From an uncultured Clostridiaceae bacterium (lineage in GTDB: Bacteria; Bacillota; Clostridia; TANB77; CAG-508), in contig CATZDQ010000081.1 of assembly GCA_958417695.1 (NCBI GenBank), positions 1 to 7,320 of the forward strand: a stretch of DNA of 7,320 nucleotides, read 5' to 3'. This document shows, in pieces, positions 1-6,520 of the stretch. The notes under the pieces were generated by a model. It was given only the letters and a program-made list of their open reading frames with translations, was not told the DNA's origin and searched no databases. Position 1 is the first letter of the stretch. Each line of letters opens with the position of its first letter. The translations under genes and the position numbers were made by a program.

Positions 1-199
1 CTCCTGCCTTTATATTCATTTTTTGAGGTGCAAAAGGAAGTCCATGGGATAAATCCATCTCTTCTCCTATCGTCTTATCTTTATCAATATCTACTAAAAC
101 CAGTTCATTAATACCTCCTCTATTTAACATAGAATAGGCCATACTCATACCTACAAAACCAGTTCCAATCAATACAATTTTTCCTTTTTTAATCTCCAT
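1..199 (-). CDS. ldh: L-lactate dehydrogenase, N-terminal part (runs off left edge)
   Basis: The 66 visible codons begin with ATG at 199 and read MEIKKGKIVLIGTGFVG. This is a Rossmann-fold start with the dinucleotide-binding glycines GTGFVG at residues 12-17. D37 at the end of the second strand (ELVLVDID) is the usual NAD-ribose-binding Asp. GEEMDLSHGLPFAP (residues 45-58) matches the GExMDLxHxxPF block typical of L-lactate dehydrogenases and separates them from most malate dehydrogenases, though the catalytic His and substrate-specificity loop lie outside the window. The family is cytoplasmic and reduces pyruvate to L-lactate with NADH, regenerating NAD+ in fermentation. The start is supported by AGAAAGGAG at 209-217, about 9 bases upstream. 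A well-spaced promoter at 265-293 makes it a separate transcription unit from msrB. Malate dehydrogenase is the main alternative; I judge it unlikely. Confidence 0.9.
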   Translation of the reverse strand, partial: MEIKKGKIVLIGTGFVGMSMAYSMLNRGGINELVLVDIDKDKTIGEEMDLSHGLPFAPQKMNIKAG

Positions 200-264
200 A
201 TGTTTTTTCTCCTTTCTATTTATCACTTTTTTAATCACTTATTTTAGACTTTTTTATCGCCTAT

Positions 265-293
265 ATTATAACATATCTATTTCCAATTGTTAA
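265..293 (-). promoter_or_regulatory. Predicted sigma-A promoter of ldh
   Basis: Read on the minus strand, TTAACA (293-288) is followed by a 17-base spacer and a perfect TATAAT (270-265). This predicts transcription starting near 258, about 60 bases before the ldh start codon. The -35 overlaps TTGTTAA on the plus strand (287-293), which equals one half-site of the clostridial Rex operator (TTGTTAAnnnnTTAACAA). The second half-site is not recognisable, so Rex control is only a possibility. Confidence 0.72.
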
Positions 294-337
294 CTCTATT
301 TTCTTTTTATAAGTAAATGCCTTTTTACTATTTTAGA

Positions 338-793
338 TTATTCTTCTAATAAATAAGCTTCCTGTCTTAATCTTTCTATATATTCACCATATCCTTCTTC
401 TTCCATCTTTTCTATAGGTATAAAACGAAGTGCTGCACTATTGATGCAATATCTAAGACCACCTTTTGTTTTTGGTCCATCATCAAATACATGTCCTAAA
501 TGCGAATCTGCATACTTACTTCTTACCTCTGTTCTGAACATCCCATGTGAAGTATCTGTCTTTTCTGTCACAGCTTCTTTTTGAATTGGTTTTGAAAAGC
601 TAGGCCATCCACATCCTGATTCAAATTTATCTGTTGAAAAAAACAGCGGTTCTCCACTAACAATATCTACGTAAATACCCAAATCAAATCTATCATAATA
701 CGCATTTAAAAAAGGAGGTTCTGTTCCATTTTCTTGTGTAACATGGTATTGTAAATCTGTCAATTTATTCTTTTTTTCCTCTTGGTTTTCCAT
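338..793 (-). CDS. msrB: Peptide-methionine (R)-S-oxide reductase MsrB
   Basis: This 151-residue single-domain protein reduces methionine-R-sulfoxide in oxidised proteins, normally with thioredoxin as electron donor, and acts in the cytoplasm (no signal peptide). The family signatures are in order: GTEPPFLNAYYD (23-34), GIYVDIVSGEPLFFS (39-53), SGCGWPSF (59-66), SHLGHVFDDGP (97-107) and RYCINSAALRF (114-124). C116 is the catalytic Cys and C61 is in the usual resolving position. H98, H101 and N118 of the active site are present. The paired CxxC motifs that bind zinc in some MsrB proteins are absent, so this is the zinc-free form. An upstream ATG at 811 would add six residues, but AGGAGA at 801-806 sits 7 bases before the ATG at 793, which is therefore preferred. 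It appears monocistronic and stands alone, without the msrA fusion seen in some bacteria. It probably helps an anaerobe survive oxidative exposure. Confidence 0.95.
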   Translation of the reverse strand: MENQEEKKNKLTDLQYHVTQENGTEPPFLNAYYDRFDLGIYVDIVSGEPLFFSTDKFESGCGWPSFSKPIQKEAVTEKTDTSHGMFRTEVRSKYADSHLGHVFDDGPKTKGGLRYCINSAALRFIPIEKMEEEGYGEYIERLRQEAYLLEE

Positions 794-800
794 TATATTT

Positions 801-806
801 TCTCCT
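801..806 (-). promoter_or_regulatory. Ribosome binding site that decides the msrB start
   Basis: AGGAGA on the minus strand lies 7 bases before the ATG at 793. The in-frame ATG at 811 lies upstream of this site and has only an A-rich stretch before it, so the shorter protein is the likely product. Confidence 0.75.
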
Positions 807-844
807 AACATCTTTTTTCTGTACTATTTTATGTAGAAAACTGA

Positions 845-871
845 TTTATATACTCTAATTTTTTTACTCAA
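845..871 (-). promoter_or_regulatory. Possible msrB promoter (weak)
   Basis: On the minus strand, TTGAGT (871-866) and TATAAA (850-845) are separated by 15 bases. Each hexamer is close to consensus but the spacer is shorter than the ideal 17. It is the best candidate between msrB and the divergent gene, and would give a leader of roughly 45 bases. Confidence 0.35.
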
Positions 872-880
872 GGCTATTGC

Positions 881-909
881 TTTACATAATTTCCATATTA
901 TGTTATAAT
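881..909 (+). promoter_or_regulatory. Strong predicted promoter of the plus-strand gene at 1004
   Basis: TTTACA (881-886), a 17-base spacer and a perfect TATAAT (904-909) are preceded by TG at 901-902, making an extended -10 element (TGTTATAAT). Transcription would start near 916, giving an untranslated leader of about 88 bases. The spacing and sequence are close to ideal for the housekeeping sigma factor. Confidence 0.78.
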
Positions 910-929
910 ATTACTATATATTTTTTCCA

Positions 930-956
930 CCAGATTGCTTTTACTTTCGCAACTGG
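930..956 (+). other. Small stem-loop in the 5' leader of the 1004 gene
   Basis: CCAG-A-TTGC (930-938) can pair with GCAACTGG (949-956) around a 10-base pyrimidine-rich loop, with one bulged A at 934. It lies just after the predicted transcription start and about 48 bases before the start codon. No known riboswitch was recognised; it may protect the 5' end or be coincidental. Confidence 0.35.
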
Positions 957-1003
957 AAGAATAAAAAAGAACCTTGAAAACCAAATAAAAAAGGAGAAAA
1001 AAC

Positions 1004-2143
1004 ATGAAAGAAAAGATTAATTTATTTATCCAAAAAAGTATTTCTATTCCTAAAGAACATCGGAAGAGATTTGTGATAACTATACTGTGCTACTTCTTAG
1101 CACTTTTAATTATCATGGTAATACTCTTTCAGCCTCATTTCATTTATAAGACCAGAATATCCGAGAAGACATCTACCCACTATTCATCTGATTCTTCATA
1201 CAGAAAATCAAATATCACTTCTACAGTTGATTATGCATCTGATTCTGATTTCTTATATTTATTGGAACATTATACTTATAAGTTGGGGCTCCAGCTTTCA
1301 CCAGAATGCATCAGAAACATTCAGTATCAGTTTCAGATTACGAATTCAAATGCTTTTCATGCTGGTAAATATTCTGTTTATCTGGATGATAATAGAATGC
1401 TCTGTATAGAGTTTAACAATCATATCTACATAACTAATTATTTTTGTATAGACCGTCCTATTAGAAATGTCATTCTTAATGATTCGGAATACCCTGATAA
1501 TCTTACCGCTATTACTGAATTTCTAGATGATTGTACACCATATTGGATTGTAGATATTTCTATACAAAAAGACTTGGTTAAAGCATTACAAGCTAATCAT
1601 TGTCAATATGTAGACAGTAGTTGTTGGTATGATGATACAGCATGGCTTAATGAAAGTATCGATGCATTGGATAATACAACTAATATCTCTATTAATCATT
1701 CTAACTACTACTTTTCTTACAATAACTCTTCACTCTGTCTAGAGGGAAATAATCTAGTTTGTTATTCTTTAGGAGAAAAACTTTATTTTATAAATTTTCC
1801 CCATGCTAGTTCTATACTTTCTGTTACTGATAAGTATATTCTCTTTAATACTACTTTTGGTTACACAGGAAGCTATGATTTGATTAGGGAAACTTTCCTC
1901 TTTAGTATAACCCCTATATGGGAAAACCATGATAGTAAAATCTTATATACAACCCTTGGAGAGGATGGTTTGCTCTATCTTAGAATAAAGGACTTTTCTA
2001 GTGGAGAAATTTATGCTAATGTAGCTAACATCGGTTTTTCGTTTATCTCCTTTGATGGTCAGATTTGTCATAATACATTATCTGATGGCTCTAGCCAACA
2101 ATATTTCTTGGATTGGGATACTTGTAAACTTATTGAGCAATAA
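1004..2143 (+). CDS. Membrane-anchored protein of unknown function
   Basis: I do not recognise this 379-residue protein. A short basic N-terminus (residues 1-22, rich in Lys and Arg) precedes one hydrophobic segment at about 23-42 (FVITILCYFLALLIIMVILF). The positive-inside rule therefore predicts a cytoplasmic N-terminus and a large domain outside the membrane. There is no lipobox. A Ser/Thr-rich linker follows (about 50-80), then a domain of roughly 300 residues rich in Asn, Tyr, Ser and Asp with many short alternating hydrophobic stretches, which suggests mostly beta structure. It has eleven cysteines, ten of them in the predicted external part, which is a lot for an exported Firmicute protein. 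AAGGAG at 991-996, 7 bases before ATG, fixes the start. It has its own promoter and terminator, stands alone on the plus strand between minus-strand genes, and gives no functional clue from its neighbours. A sensor, cell-surface or lineage-specific protein is possible, but no function is assigned. Confidence 0.85.
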   Translation: MKEKINLFIQKSISIPKEHRKRFVITILCYFLALLIIMVILFQPHFIYKTRISEKTSTHYSSDSSYRKSNITSTVDYASDSDFLYLLEHYTYKLGLQLSPECIRNIQYQFQITNSNAFHAGKYSVYLDDNRMLCIEFNNHIYITNYFCIDRPIRNVILNDSEYPDNLTAITEFLDDCTPYWIVDISIQKDLVKALQANHCQYVDSSCWYDDTAWLNESIDALDNTTNISINHSNYYFSYNNSSLCLEGNNLVCYSLGEKLYFINFPHASSILSVTDKYILFNTTFGYTGSYDLIRETFLFSITPIWENHDSKILYTTLGEDGLLYLRIKDFSSGEIYANVANIGFSFISFDGQICHNTLSDGSSQQYFLDWDTCKLIEQ

Positions 2144-2152
2144 GTTCTTTTT

Positions 2153-2187
2153 AAAGAGGGAACCGATTTAGGTCCCCTCTTTTTTTC
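2153..2187 (+). terminator. Intrinsic terminator after the 1004 gene
   Basis: AAAGAGGG (2153-2160) pairs with CCCTCTTT (2175-2182), with further ACC/GGT pairing inside and a short A/T-rich loop. The stem runs straight into a T-tract (2180-2186). It begins 9 bases after the stop codon. On the minus strand the same hairpin lacks a clear U-tract, so it is at most a weak stop for the converging hydrogenase operon. Confidence 0.88.
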
Positions 2188-2257
2188 TTTTTATATATAC
2201 TATATTTTTATCTTGTATGCTTATATTTTTCGTATCTTTAGTTCTTCTCCATATAAC

Positions 2258-4012
2258 TTATATATCATATTTCTCCTTCTTAGAATAATGGGTATGTAAA
2301 TATTTATGTGCTATATGACTACCTGGTTTTTCTAAAAACTCACGATAAATCATTTGAACAGTCGGATTTTCGTGGGACTTTCTAATAGTACTTCCCTCAT
2401 CAATTGCATATAGAGCATCTGCTCTAGCCTTTCTAACATCCATAGAAGCACGTATCTTTGAACTCTTGATAGGTTGACCACCACCCATCACACAGCCACC
2501 AGGACAAGCCATAATTTCTACAAAATGATATGGTGCTTTTCCAGTTTTAATTTGTTCCATAATCTTTCTAGCATTCGCTAAGCCACTAGCTACTGCCACT
2601 TTGATTTCCTTACCAGCCATTTGTATAGTAGCTTCTTTAATTCCTTTTTCTCCTCTAACTTCTGTGTAAGTAAATTTCTCTAAATCTTTGCCTTCTAAGG
2701 TATCTGCTGCTGTTCTTAAAGCCGCTTCCATCACACCACCTGTTGTACCAAATATCGCACCAGCACCAGTTGCCTCTCCCATAGGGTCATCAAACAAACT
2801 ATCTTCTAACTGATTAAAATTAATATTTGCTTGTCTAATCATTCTAGCAAGTTCTCTAGTAGTTAGAACATAATCGACATCACGAACACCATCTACTTGC
2901 ATCTCTTCTCTAGATACTTCATATTTTTTAGCAATACATGGCATAATCGAAACCACACAAATTCTATCTGGTGAAATTCCTTGTTTTTTAGCCAAATAAG
3001 ATTTTAATAAAGCACCAAACATTTGATTAGGAGATTTACAAGTAGACAAATGTTCTAATAAATCTGGATAATTTTTTTCTGCAAAACGAACCCATCCGGG
3101 ACTGCAAGAAGTAATCATAGGTAATATACCACCATTTTGCACTCTTTCTATAAATTCATTAGCTTCCTCCATAATGGTAAAATCAGCACCGGTATTGGTA
3201 TCAAATACTTTATCAAACCCCATTTGCTTTAACGCAGATACCATCTTGCCTTTTACATTCGTACCAATAGGAAGACCAAATTCCTCCCCTAAAGCCACTC
3301 TAACTGCAGGAGCAGTTTGCACTACAACATAAGTTTGCTCATCCTTTAATTTTTCCCAAACATCTTCAATATATTCTTTTTCTTTTAATGCACCTGTTGG
3401 ACAACTTTCTATACATTGGCCACAAAATGTACAATCTACATCATTTAAACTATGGTCATAAGTTGTCGAAATACAAGAATCAAAACCCCTATTTATACAA
3501 TCAATAGCCCCGATTTGTTGGACATTTTTACAGGTCGCTACACATCTTCTACATAAAATACATTTATTAAAATCTCTAACAATAGCAGGTGATTTATCAT
3601 CAATTAGATGTTCACTCATTTTTCCTTCATATTCTACCTTTTGTACATTAAATTTAATAGCTAAGGCTTGTAATTCACAATTACCAGAACGACTACAGGT
3701 TAGACAATCTTTATGATGATTAGAAAGAATTAAATCTAAAATAACCTTTCTAGCCTCTAATACCTCTGGAGAATGCGTTTTAACCACCATTCCCTCTTCT
3801 ACGGTCTGAATACAAGAAGTAGCAAAACCTTTTCTACCTTCTACCTCCACGATACACATTCTACAGTCTCCTACTTCATTAATGTCTTTTAAAAAACATA
3901 ATGTTGGAATATCAATACCGTTTTGCCTAGCAGCCTCTAAAATCGTAGTTCCTTTTTTAACTTCTACTTTTTTATTATCAATCGTTAGTGTTATTTTCTC
4001 TACTGGTTCCAT
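2258..4012 (-). CDS. hydA: [FeFe] hydrogenase catalytic subunit HydA (trimeric, bifurcating type)
   Basis: This 584-residue subunit carries the H2-producing or H2-oxidising H-cluster and the iron-sulfur wire feeding it. In order it has: a plant-type 2Fe-2S domain (C39, C50, C53, C67); a His/Cys-ligated 4Fe-4S site (H99, C103, C106, C112); two 4Fe-4S sites (C151/154/157/161 and C194/197/200/204, the last followed by PTG); and the H-domain. The H-domain motifs are TSCSPGW (301-307), MPCIAKKYE (357-365) and EIMACPGGCVMGGGQP (499-514). The ligands C359, C503 and C507 all sit at the C. pasteurianum CpI number plus 4. The first motif has Ser304 where CpI has ligand C300. Proton-path residues E283, E286 and S323 appear kept. 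There is no extra C-terminal 2Fe-2S domain, so it resembles the shorter HydA versions. AGGAAAGGAG (4021-4030) lies 8 bases before ATG. It is the last gene of hydC-hydB-hydA, 34 bases after hydB. It is cytoplasmic. Fusion with a NuoG-like N-terminus explains any NADH-dehydrogenase label. Confidence 0.95.
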   Translation of the reverse strand: MEPVEKITLTIDNKKVEVKKGTTILEAARQNGIDIPTLCFLKDINEVGDCRMCIVEVEGRKGFATSCIQTVEEGMVVKTHSPEVLEARKVILDLILSNHHKDCLTCSRSGNCELQALAIKFNVQKVEYEGKMSEHLIDDKSPAIVRDFNKCILCRRCVATCKNVQQIGAIDCINRGFDSCISTTYDHSLNDVDCTFCGQCIESCPTGALKEKEYIEDVWEKLKDEQTYVVVQTAPAVRVALGEEFGLPIGTNVKGKMVSALKQMGFDKVFDTNTGADFTIMEEANEFIERVQNGGILPMITSCSPGWVRFAEKNYPDLLEHLSTCKSPNQMFGALLKSYLAKKQGISPDRICVVSIMPCIAKKYEVSREEMQVDGVRDVDYVLTTRELARMIRQANINFNQLEDSLFDDPMGEATGAGAIFGTTGGVMEAALRTAADTLEGKDLEKFTYTEVRGEKGIKEATIQMAGKEIKVAVASGLANARKIMEQIKTGKAPYHFVEIMACPGGCVMGGGQPIKSSKIRASMDVRKARADALYAIDEGSTIRKSHENPTVQMIYREFLEKPGSHIAHKYLHTHYSKKEKYDI

Positions 4013-4046
4013 TTTTTTATCTCCTTTCCTTTACATTCCTTTTCCC

Positions 4047-4421
4047 TTATATCGTCTCTTTTTCAATAGCATGGAAAGGACATTTATCTGCACAAGTACC
4101 ACACTTAATGCAAATTTTTTGGTCAATCACATGTGGTGTCTTTACCTCCCCTGTAATTGCACCAACAGGGCAATTTTTCTTACATAATCCACAACCTCTA
4201 CACAAGTCAGGATTAATTTTTAAACTACATAGTGCTTTACAGTAACCGGCTCTACATTTATGATAAGAAACATGTTCTACATACTCGTCTCTAAAATACT
4301 TTAAAGTACTCAGTACAGGATTTGGTGCTGTTTGCCCCAATCCACAAATAGCCGATTTTTTAATACTATTGGCTAGTTTTTCTAACTTAACAATATCTCT
4401 TTCTTCTGCTTTTCCGCTCAC
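4047..4421 (-). CDS. hydB: HydB C-terminal fragment: last cluster ligand plus 2x[4Fe-4S] ferredoxin domain (frameshifted)
   Basis: This is the 3' part of hydB in a different frame from the upstream part. The first possible codon is GTG at 4421, which overlaps the end of the upstream frame by 35 bases. Its opening residues continue the NuoF/HydB family sequence. ICGLGQTAPNP carries C26, the fourth ligand of the NuoF 4Fe-4S cluster whose first three ligands are in the upstream frame. YHKCRAGYC (53-61) follows, and then two ferredoxin motifs, C74/77/80/84 and C104/107/110/114, each CxxCxxCxxxCP. In intact HydB these two clusters are part of the electron-transfer branch linked to ferredoxin. No strong ribosome binding site is seen: only AGAAAG just upstream of the GTG. 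Independent translation by coupling is possible but unlikely to restore function, because the cluster is split. It is best read as the tail of a 622-residue HydB. Confidence 0.85.
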   Translation of the reverse strand: MSGKAEERDIVKLEKLANSIKKSAICGLGQTAPNPVLSTLKYFRDEYVEHVSYHKCRAGYCKALCSLKINPDLCRGCGLCKKNCPVGAITGEVKTPHVIDQKICIKCGTCADKCPFHAIEKETI

Positions 4422-5916
4422 ACATTCTTTCTAAAATTTCTAACATTCTCTTCGTACCAATTCTACAAGGTGTACATTTACCACAACTCTCACTCACTGT
4501 AAAGTCTAAATAAAATCTAGCAATATCTACCATACATTTTGTCTCATCCATAACAATTAAACCACCAGACCCCATCATAGAGCCAATTTCCGCTAAAGAT
4601 TCATAATCAATGGGTGTATCTAAATGCTCAGCAGGAATACAACCACCAGAAGGCCCTCCTGTTTGAGCTGCTTTAAACTTTCGATTATTAGGAATTCCCC
4701 CACCTATATCAAAAACAATCTCTCTTAAAGTAGTTCCCATTGGGACTTCTACTAGCCCTACATTATTAACATTTCCACCTAACGCAAATACCTTAGTCCC
4801 TTTTGATTTTTCTGTTCCAATACTAGCATACCACTTTGCACCATTTAAAATAATTCTAGTTACATTGGCTAAAGTCTCTACATTATTAATAACCGTTGGT
4901 TTTCCAAACAACCCTTTACTTGCAGGATAAGGTGGCTTTACCCTAGGCTGTCCTCTTTTTCCCTCTATAGATTCTAGCAAAGCTGTCTCTTCACCACATA
5001 CAAACGCACCAGCTCCTAAACGAATATCTATATCAAAGCAAAAATCTGTATCAAAAATATGCTCACCTAATAATCCATATTCTCTAGCCTGCTGAATCGC
5101 TACTTTTAATCTTTGCACCGCTATCGGATATTCGGCTCTTACATAAATGTATCCTTGAGACGCACCAATCGCATAACCAGCAATTGCCATAGCTTCTAAT
5201 ACACTATGTGGGTCTCCCTCCAAAATACTTCTATCCATGAATGCACCAGGGTCTCCCTCGTCCGCATTGCAAACAATATATTTTTGGTCAGCTATCTCTT
5301 GTCTAGCAAAACTCCACTTTTTACCAGTAGGAAAACCTGCACCTCCACGACCTCTTAAACCAGACTGACTAATTTCTTCTATTACCTCTTGACTAGACAT
5401 CGTATTTAATACTTTTTCTAAAGCCTTGTACCCATCAAAAGCAATATACTCATCAATTTCTTCTGGGTCTATCACACCACAATTTTTTAAAGCAATTCTC
5501 TTTTGTTTTTTATAGAAATTTAACTCATCTAACTGTTTAACAACCGTTCCATCTACATCCTTACACAACAATCTTTCTACTCTTTTACCACCTAAAATAT
5601 GCGTATGTATAATTTCTTCACAATCTTCTGGTTTTACTTGTGCATAAAACGTATCTTCCGGTCTAATAATCACAATCGGACCTTTTGCACAAAGCCCAAA
5701 ACAACCAGTTTGTATCACACGTACATTTGGAATATGTTCTTCTTCGATAATTCTTCTCAAATTTTCAATAATTTTAGGAGATTTAGAAGAAGTACAACCA
5801 GTTCCATGACATACTAAAATATGTTTTTCAATACCAATTACCTCACGATTCACACGTAAGTCCAAAGCTTCTCTTTTTTGTTTTCTAATCTCTTGTATCT
5901 GTTCTATTGTTTTCAT
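4387..5916 (-). CDS. hydB: HydB/NuoF-like flavin and NADH-binding subunit, cut short by a frameshift
   Basis: HydB oxidises NADH at FMN and distributes electrons among iron-sulfur clusters in the HydABC hydrogenase. From ATG at 5916 the frame encodes 509 residues. It begins with a thioredoxin-like 2Fe-2S domain (C36, C41, C72, C76). Next is the NuoF core, with the FMN/NADH glycine motif GRGGAGFPTGKKW (189-201), CNADEGDPGAF (216-226) and GAFVCGEETALL. The first three ligands of the NuoF 4Fe-4S cluster follow in ESCGKCTPCRIG (C478, C481, C484). After E500 the frame departs from the family sequence and stops at 4387 with a basic tail. The rest of the protein continues in the next frame down to 4047. 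Skipping one base (g4416) gives one reading frame of 622 residues, the normal HydB length. AAAGGAAG at 5923-5930 supports ATG 5916 over a TTG at 5961. Whether this is a mutation, a sequence error or recoding cannot be told here. Confidence 0.92.
   Translation of the reverse strand: MKTIEQIQEIRKQKREALDLRVNREVIGIEKHILVCHGTGCTSSKSPKIIENLRRIIEEEHIPNVRVIQTGCFGLCAKGPIVIIRPEDTFYAQVKPEDCEEIIHTHILGGKRVERLLCKDVDGTVVKQLDELNFYKKQKRIALKNCGVIDPEEIDEYIAFDGYKALEKVLNTMSSQEVIEEISQSGLRGRGGAGFPTGKKWSFARQEIADQKYIVCNADEGDPGAFMDRSILEGDPHSVLEAMAIAGYAIGASQGYIYVRAEYPIAVQRLKVAIQQAREYGLLGEHIFDTDFCFDIDIRLGAGAFVCGEETALLESIEGKRGQPRVKPPYPASKGLFGKPTVINNVETLANVTRIILNGAKWYASIGTEKSKGTKVFALGGNVNNVGLVEVPMGTTLREIVFDIGGGIPNNRKFKAAQTGGPSGGCIPAEHLDTPIDYESLAEIGSMMGSGGLIVMDETKCMVDIARFYLDFTVSESCGKCTPCRIGTKRMLEILERMCERKSRRKRYC
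4414..4421 (-). other. Probable single-base insertion (frameshift point) in hydB
   Basis: On the minus strand the sequence reads GAG-C-GGA-AAA-GCA-GAA. If the C opposite g4416 is omitted, the reading becomes E-G-K-A-E-E-R-D, which joins the two halves of HydB smoothly and matches what the family usually has after the ILER segment. Removing one A from the run of four (opposite 4410-4413) also restores the frame, but puts Arg in place of the usual Gly. No recognised slippery heptamer or prfB-like signal is present. Confidence 0.75.
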
Positions 5917-5922
5917 AGCGTT

Positions 5923-5930
5923 CTTCCTTT
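5923..5930 (-). promoter_or_regulatory. Ribosome binding site that decides the hydB start
   Basis: AAAGGAAG on the minus strand ends 6 bases before ATG 5916. The longer in-frame alternative is a TTG at 5961 inside an intergenic hairpin, with no comparable site. The shorter protein begins MKTIEQIQEI. Confidence 0.7.
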
Positions 5931-5932
5931 CT

Positions 5933-5961
5933 TTGCCAAAAGGGACGTTCCTTTTTGGCAA
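5933..5961 (-). repeat. Inverted repeat / mRNA stem-loop between hydC and hydB
   Basis: TTGCCAAAAGG (5933-5943) and CCTTTTTGGCAA (5950-5961) are complementary except for one extra T, leaving a 6-base loop. The hairpin occupies about half of the 54-base gap between the hydC stop and the hydB start, and ends just before the hydB ribosome binding site. On the minus strand no U-tract follows, so it is not an ordinary terminator. An RNA processing or stabilising element, or one that sets subunit ratios, is more likely. Confidence 0.7.
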
Positions 5962-5970
5962 TTAGCTATT

Positions 5971-6459
5971 TTATTCTTTCATATAACGGTCAATTACTTC
6001 ATCTAACTGTTTAACCGTTGCTTTTCCATAAACTTCCTCATTTACCATAAACACAGGTGCTAATCCACAAGCACCCACACACCTAACCTCATCTATAGAA
6101 AACTTTCCATCTGGTGTCACTTCTCCTGCACCAATACCTAGTCTTTCCTTTGCTCTATCTAATAAACTTTGAGAACCTTTTACAAAACACGCTGTTCCTA
6201 AACAAATGGATAAATTATATTTTCCTTTTGGTTGTAAAGTAAAACGAGAATAAAATGTAATGACTCCATAAATTTCTGCCATTGGGATATTGAAATATTC
6301 AGAAATCTCTATTTGTGCTTGTTTGGGAATATAACCATATTTTTCTTGAATATCATTTAATACAGCTATTAAACGGTCTTTCTGAGTTGGATAGTTTTGT
6401 AAGATTTTCTTCGTTTCTTCTCTTACTTTTACATCCATACAATTCATTTTTTCTTCCAT
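5971..6459 (-). CDS. hydC: HydC/NuoE-like [2Fe-2S] subunit of the hydrogenase
   Basis: This 162-residue subunit belongs to the NuoE/24-kDa family: an N-terminal helical bundle (about 10-75, with the typical YGYIP and GVITFYSRF segments) followed by a thioredoxin-fold domain. C86 and C91 (CLGTAC) with C127 and C131 (CVGAC) form the C-x4-C plus C-x3-C set that binds one 2Fe-2S cluster. In HydABC it associates with HydB near the flavin. It contains no flavin-binding or membrane region and is cytoplasmic. It is the first gene of the operon and lies 54 bases upstream of hydB; the order hydC-hydB-hydA and the HydA at the end distinguish it from true complex I nuoE. ATG 6459 is preferred because AGAGG (6466-6470) precedes it by 6 bases. 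In-frame ATGs at 6447 and 6438 would give slightly shorter forms. The length is typical of the family. Confidence 0.95.
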   Translation of the reverse strand: MEEKMNCMDVKVREETKKILQNYPTQKDRLIAVLNDIQEKYGYIPKQAQIEISEYFNIPMAEIYGVITFYSRFTLQPKGKYNLSICLGTACFVKGSQSLLDRAKERLGIGAGEVTPDGKFSIDEVRCVGACGLAPVFMVNEEVYGKATVKQLDEVIDRYMKE

Positions 6460-6520
6460 GCTTTTCCTCTCTTTCCTTTTTCTATATTTACGCGCTTCTC
6501 TCTTTCTTCATGACACTTTC

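Noticed and set aside
301..337. Hairpin AGTAAA / TTTACT (311-328) downstream of msrB, considered as a terminator.
   Set aside because: Only six A/T-rich pairs and no U-tract on the minus strand; too weak to call. msrB may read through toward ldh.
794..811. Six-residue N-terminal extension of msrB from ATG 811.
   Set aside because: The Shine-Dalgarno AGGAGA lies inside this extension, directly before ATG 793.
3882..4245. Plus-strand open frames opposite the hydA start and hydB end.
   Set aside because: They run antisense to well-supported genes, have no family resemblance and mirror the codon structure of the hyd genes.
5917..5961. Longer hydB start at a TTG codon at 5961.
   Set aside because: It lies within the intercistronic hairpin, lacks a good ribosome site, and the extension MPKRNVPFGKERKNA has no family resemblance.
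2258..6459. Interpretation of the operon as complex I genes nuoE, nuoF and nuoG.
   Set aside because: The last gene carries all three H-cluster motifs and HydB has C-terminal ferredoxin clusters; there are no membrane nuo genes.
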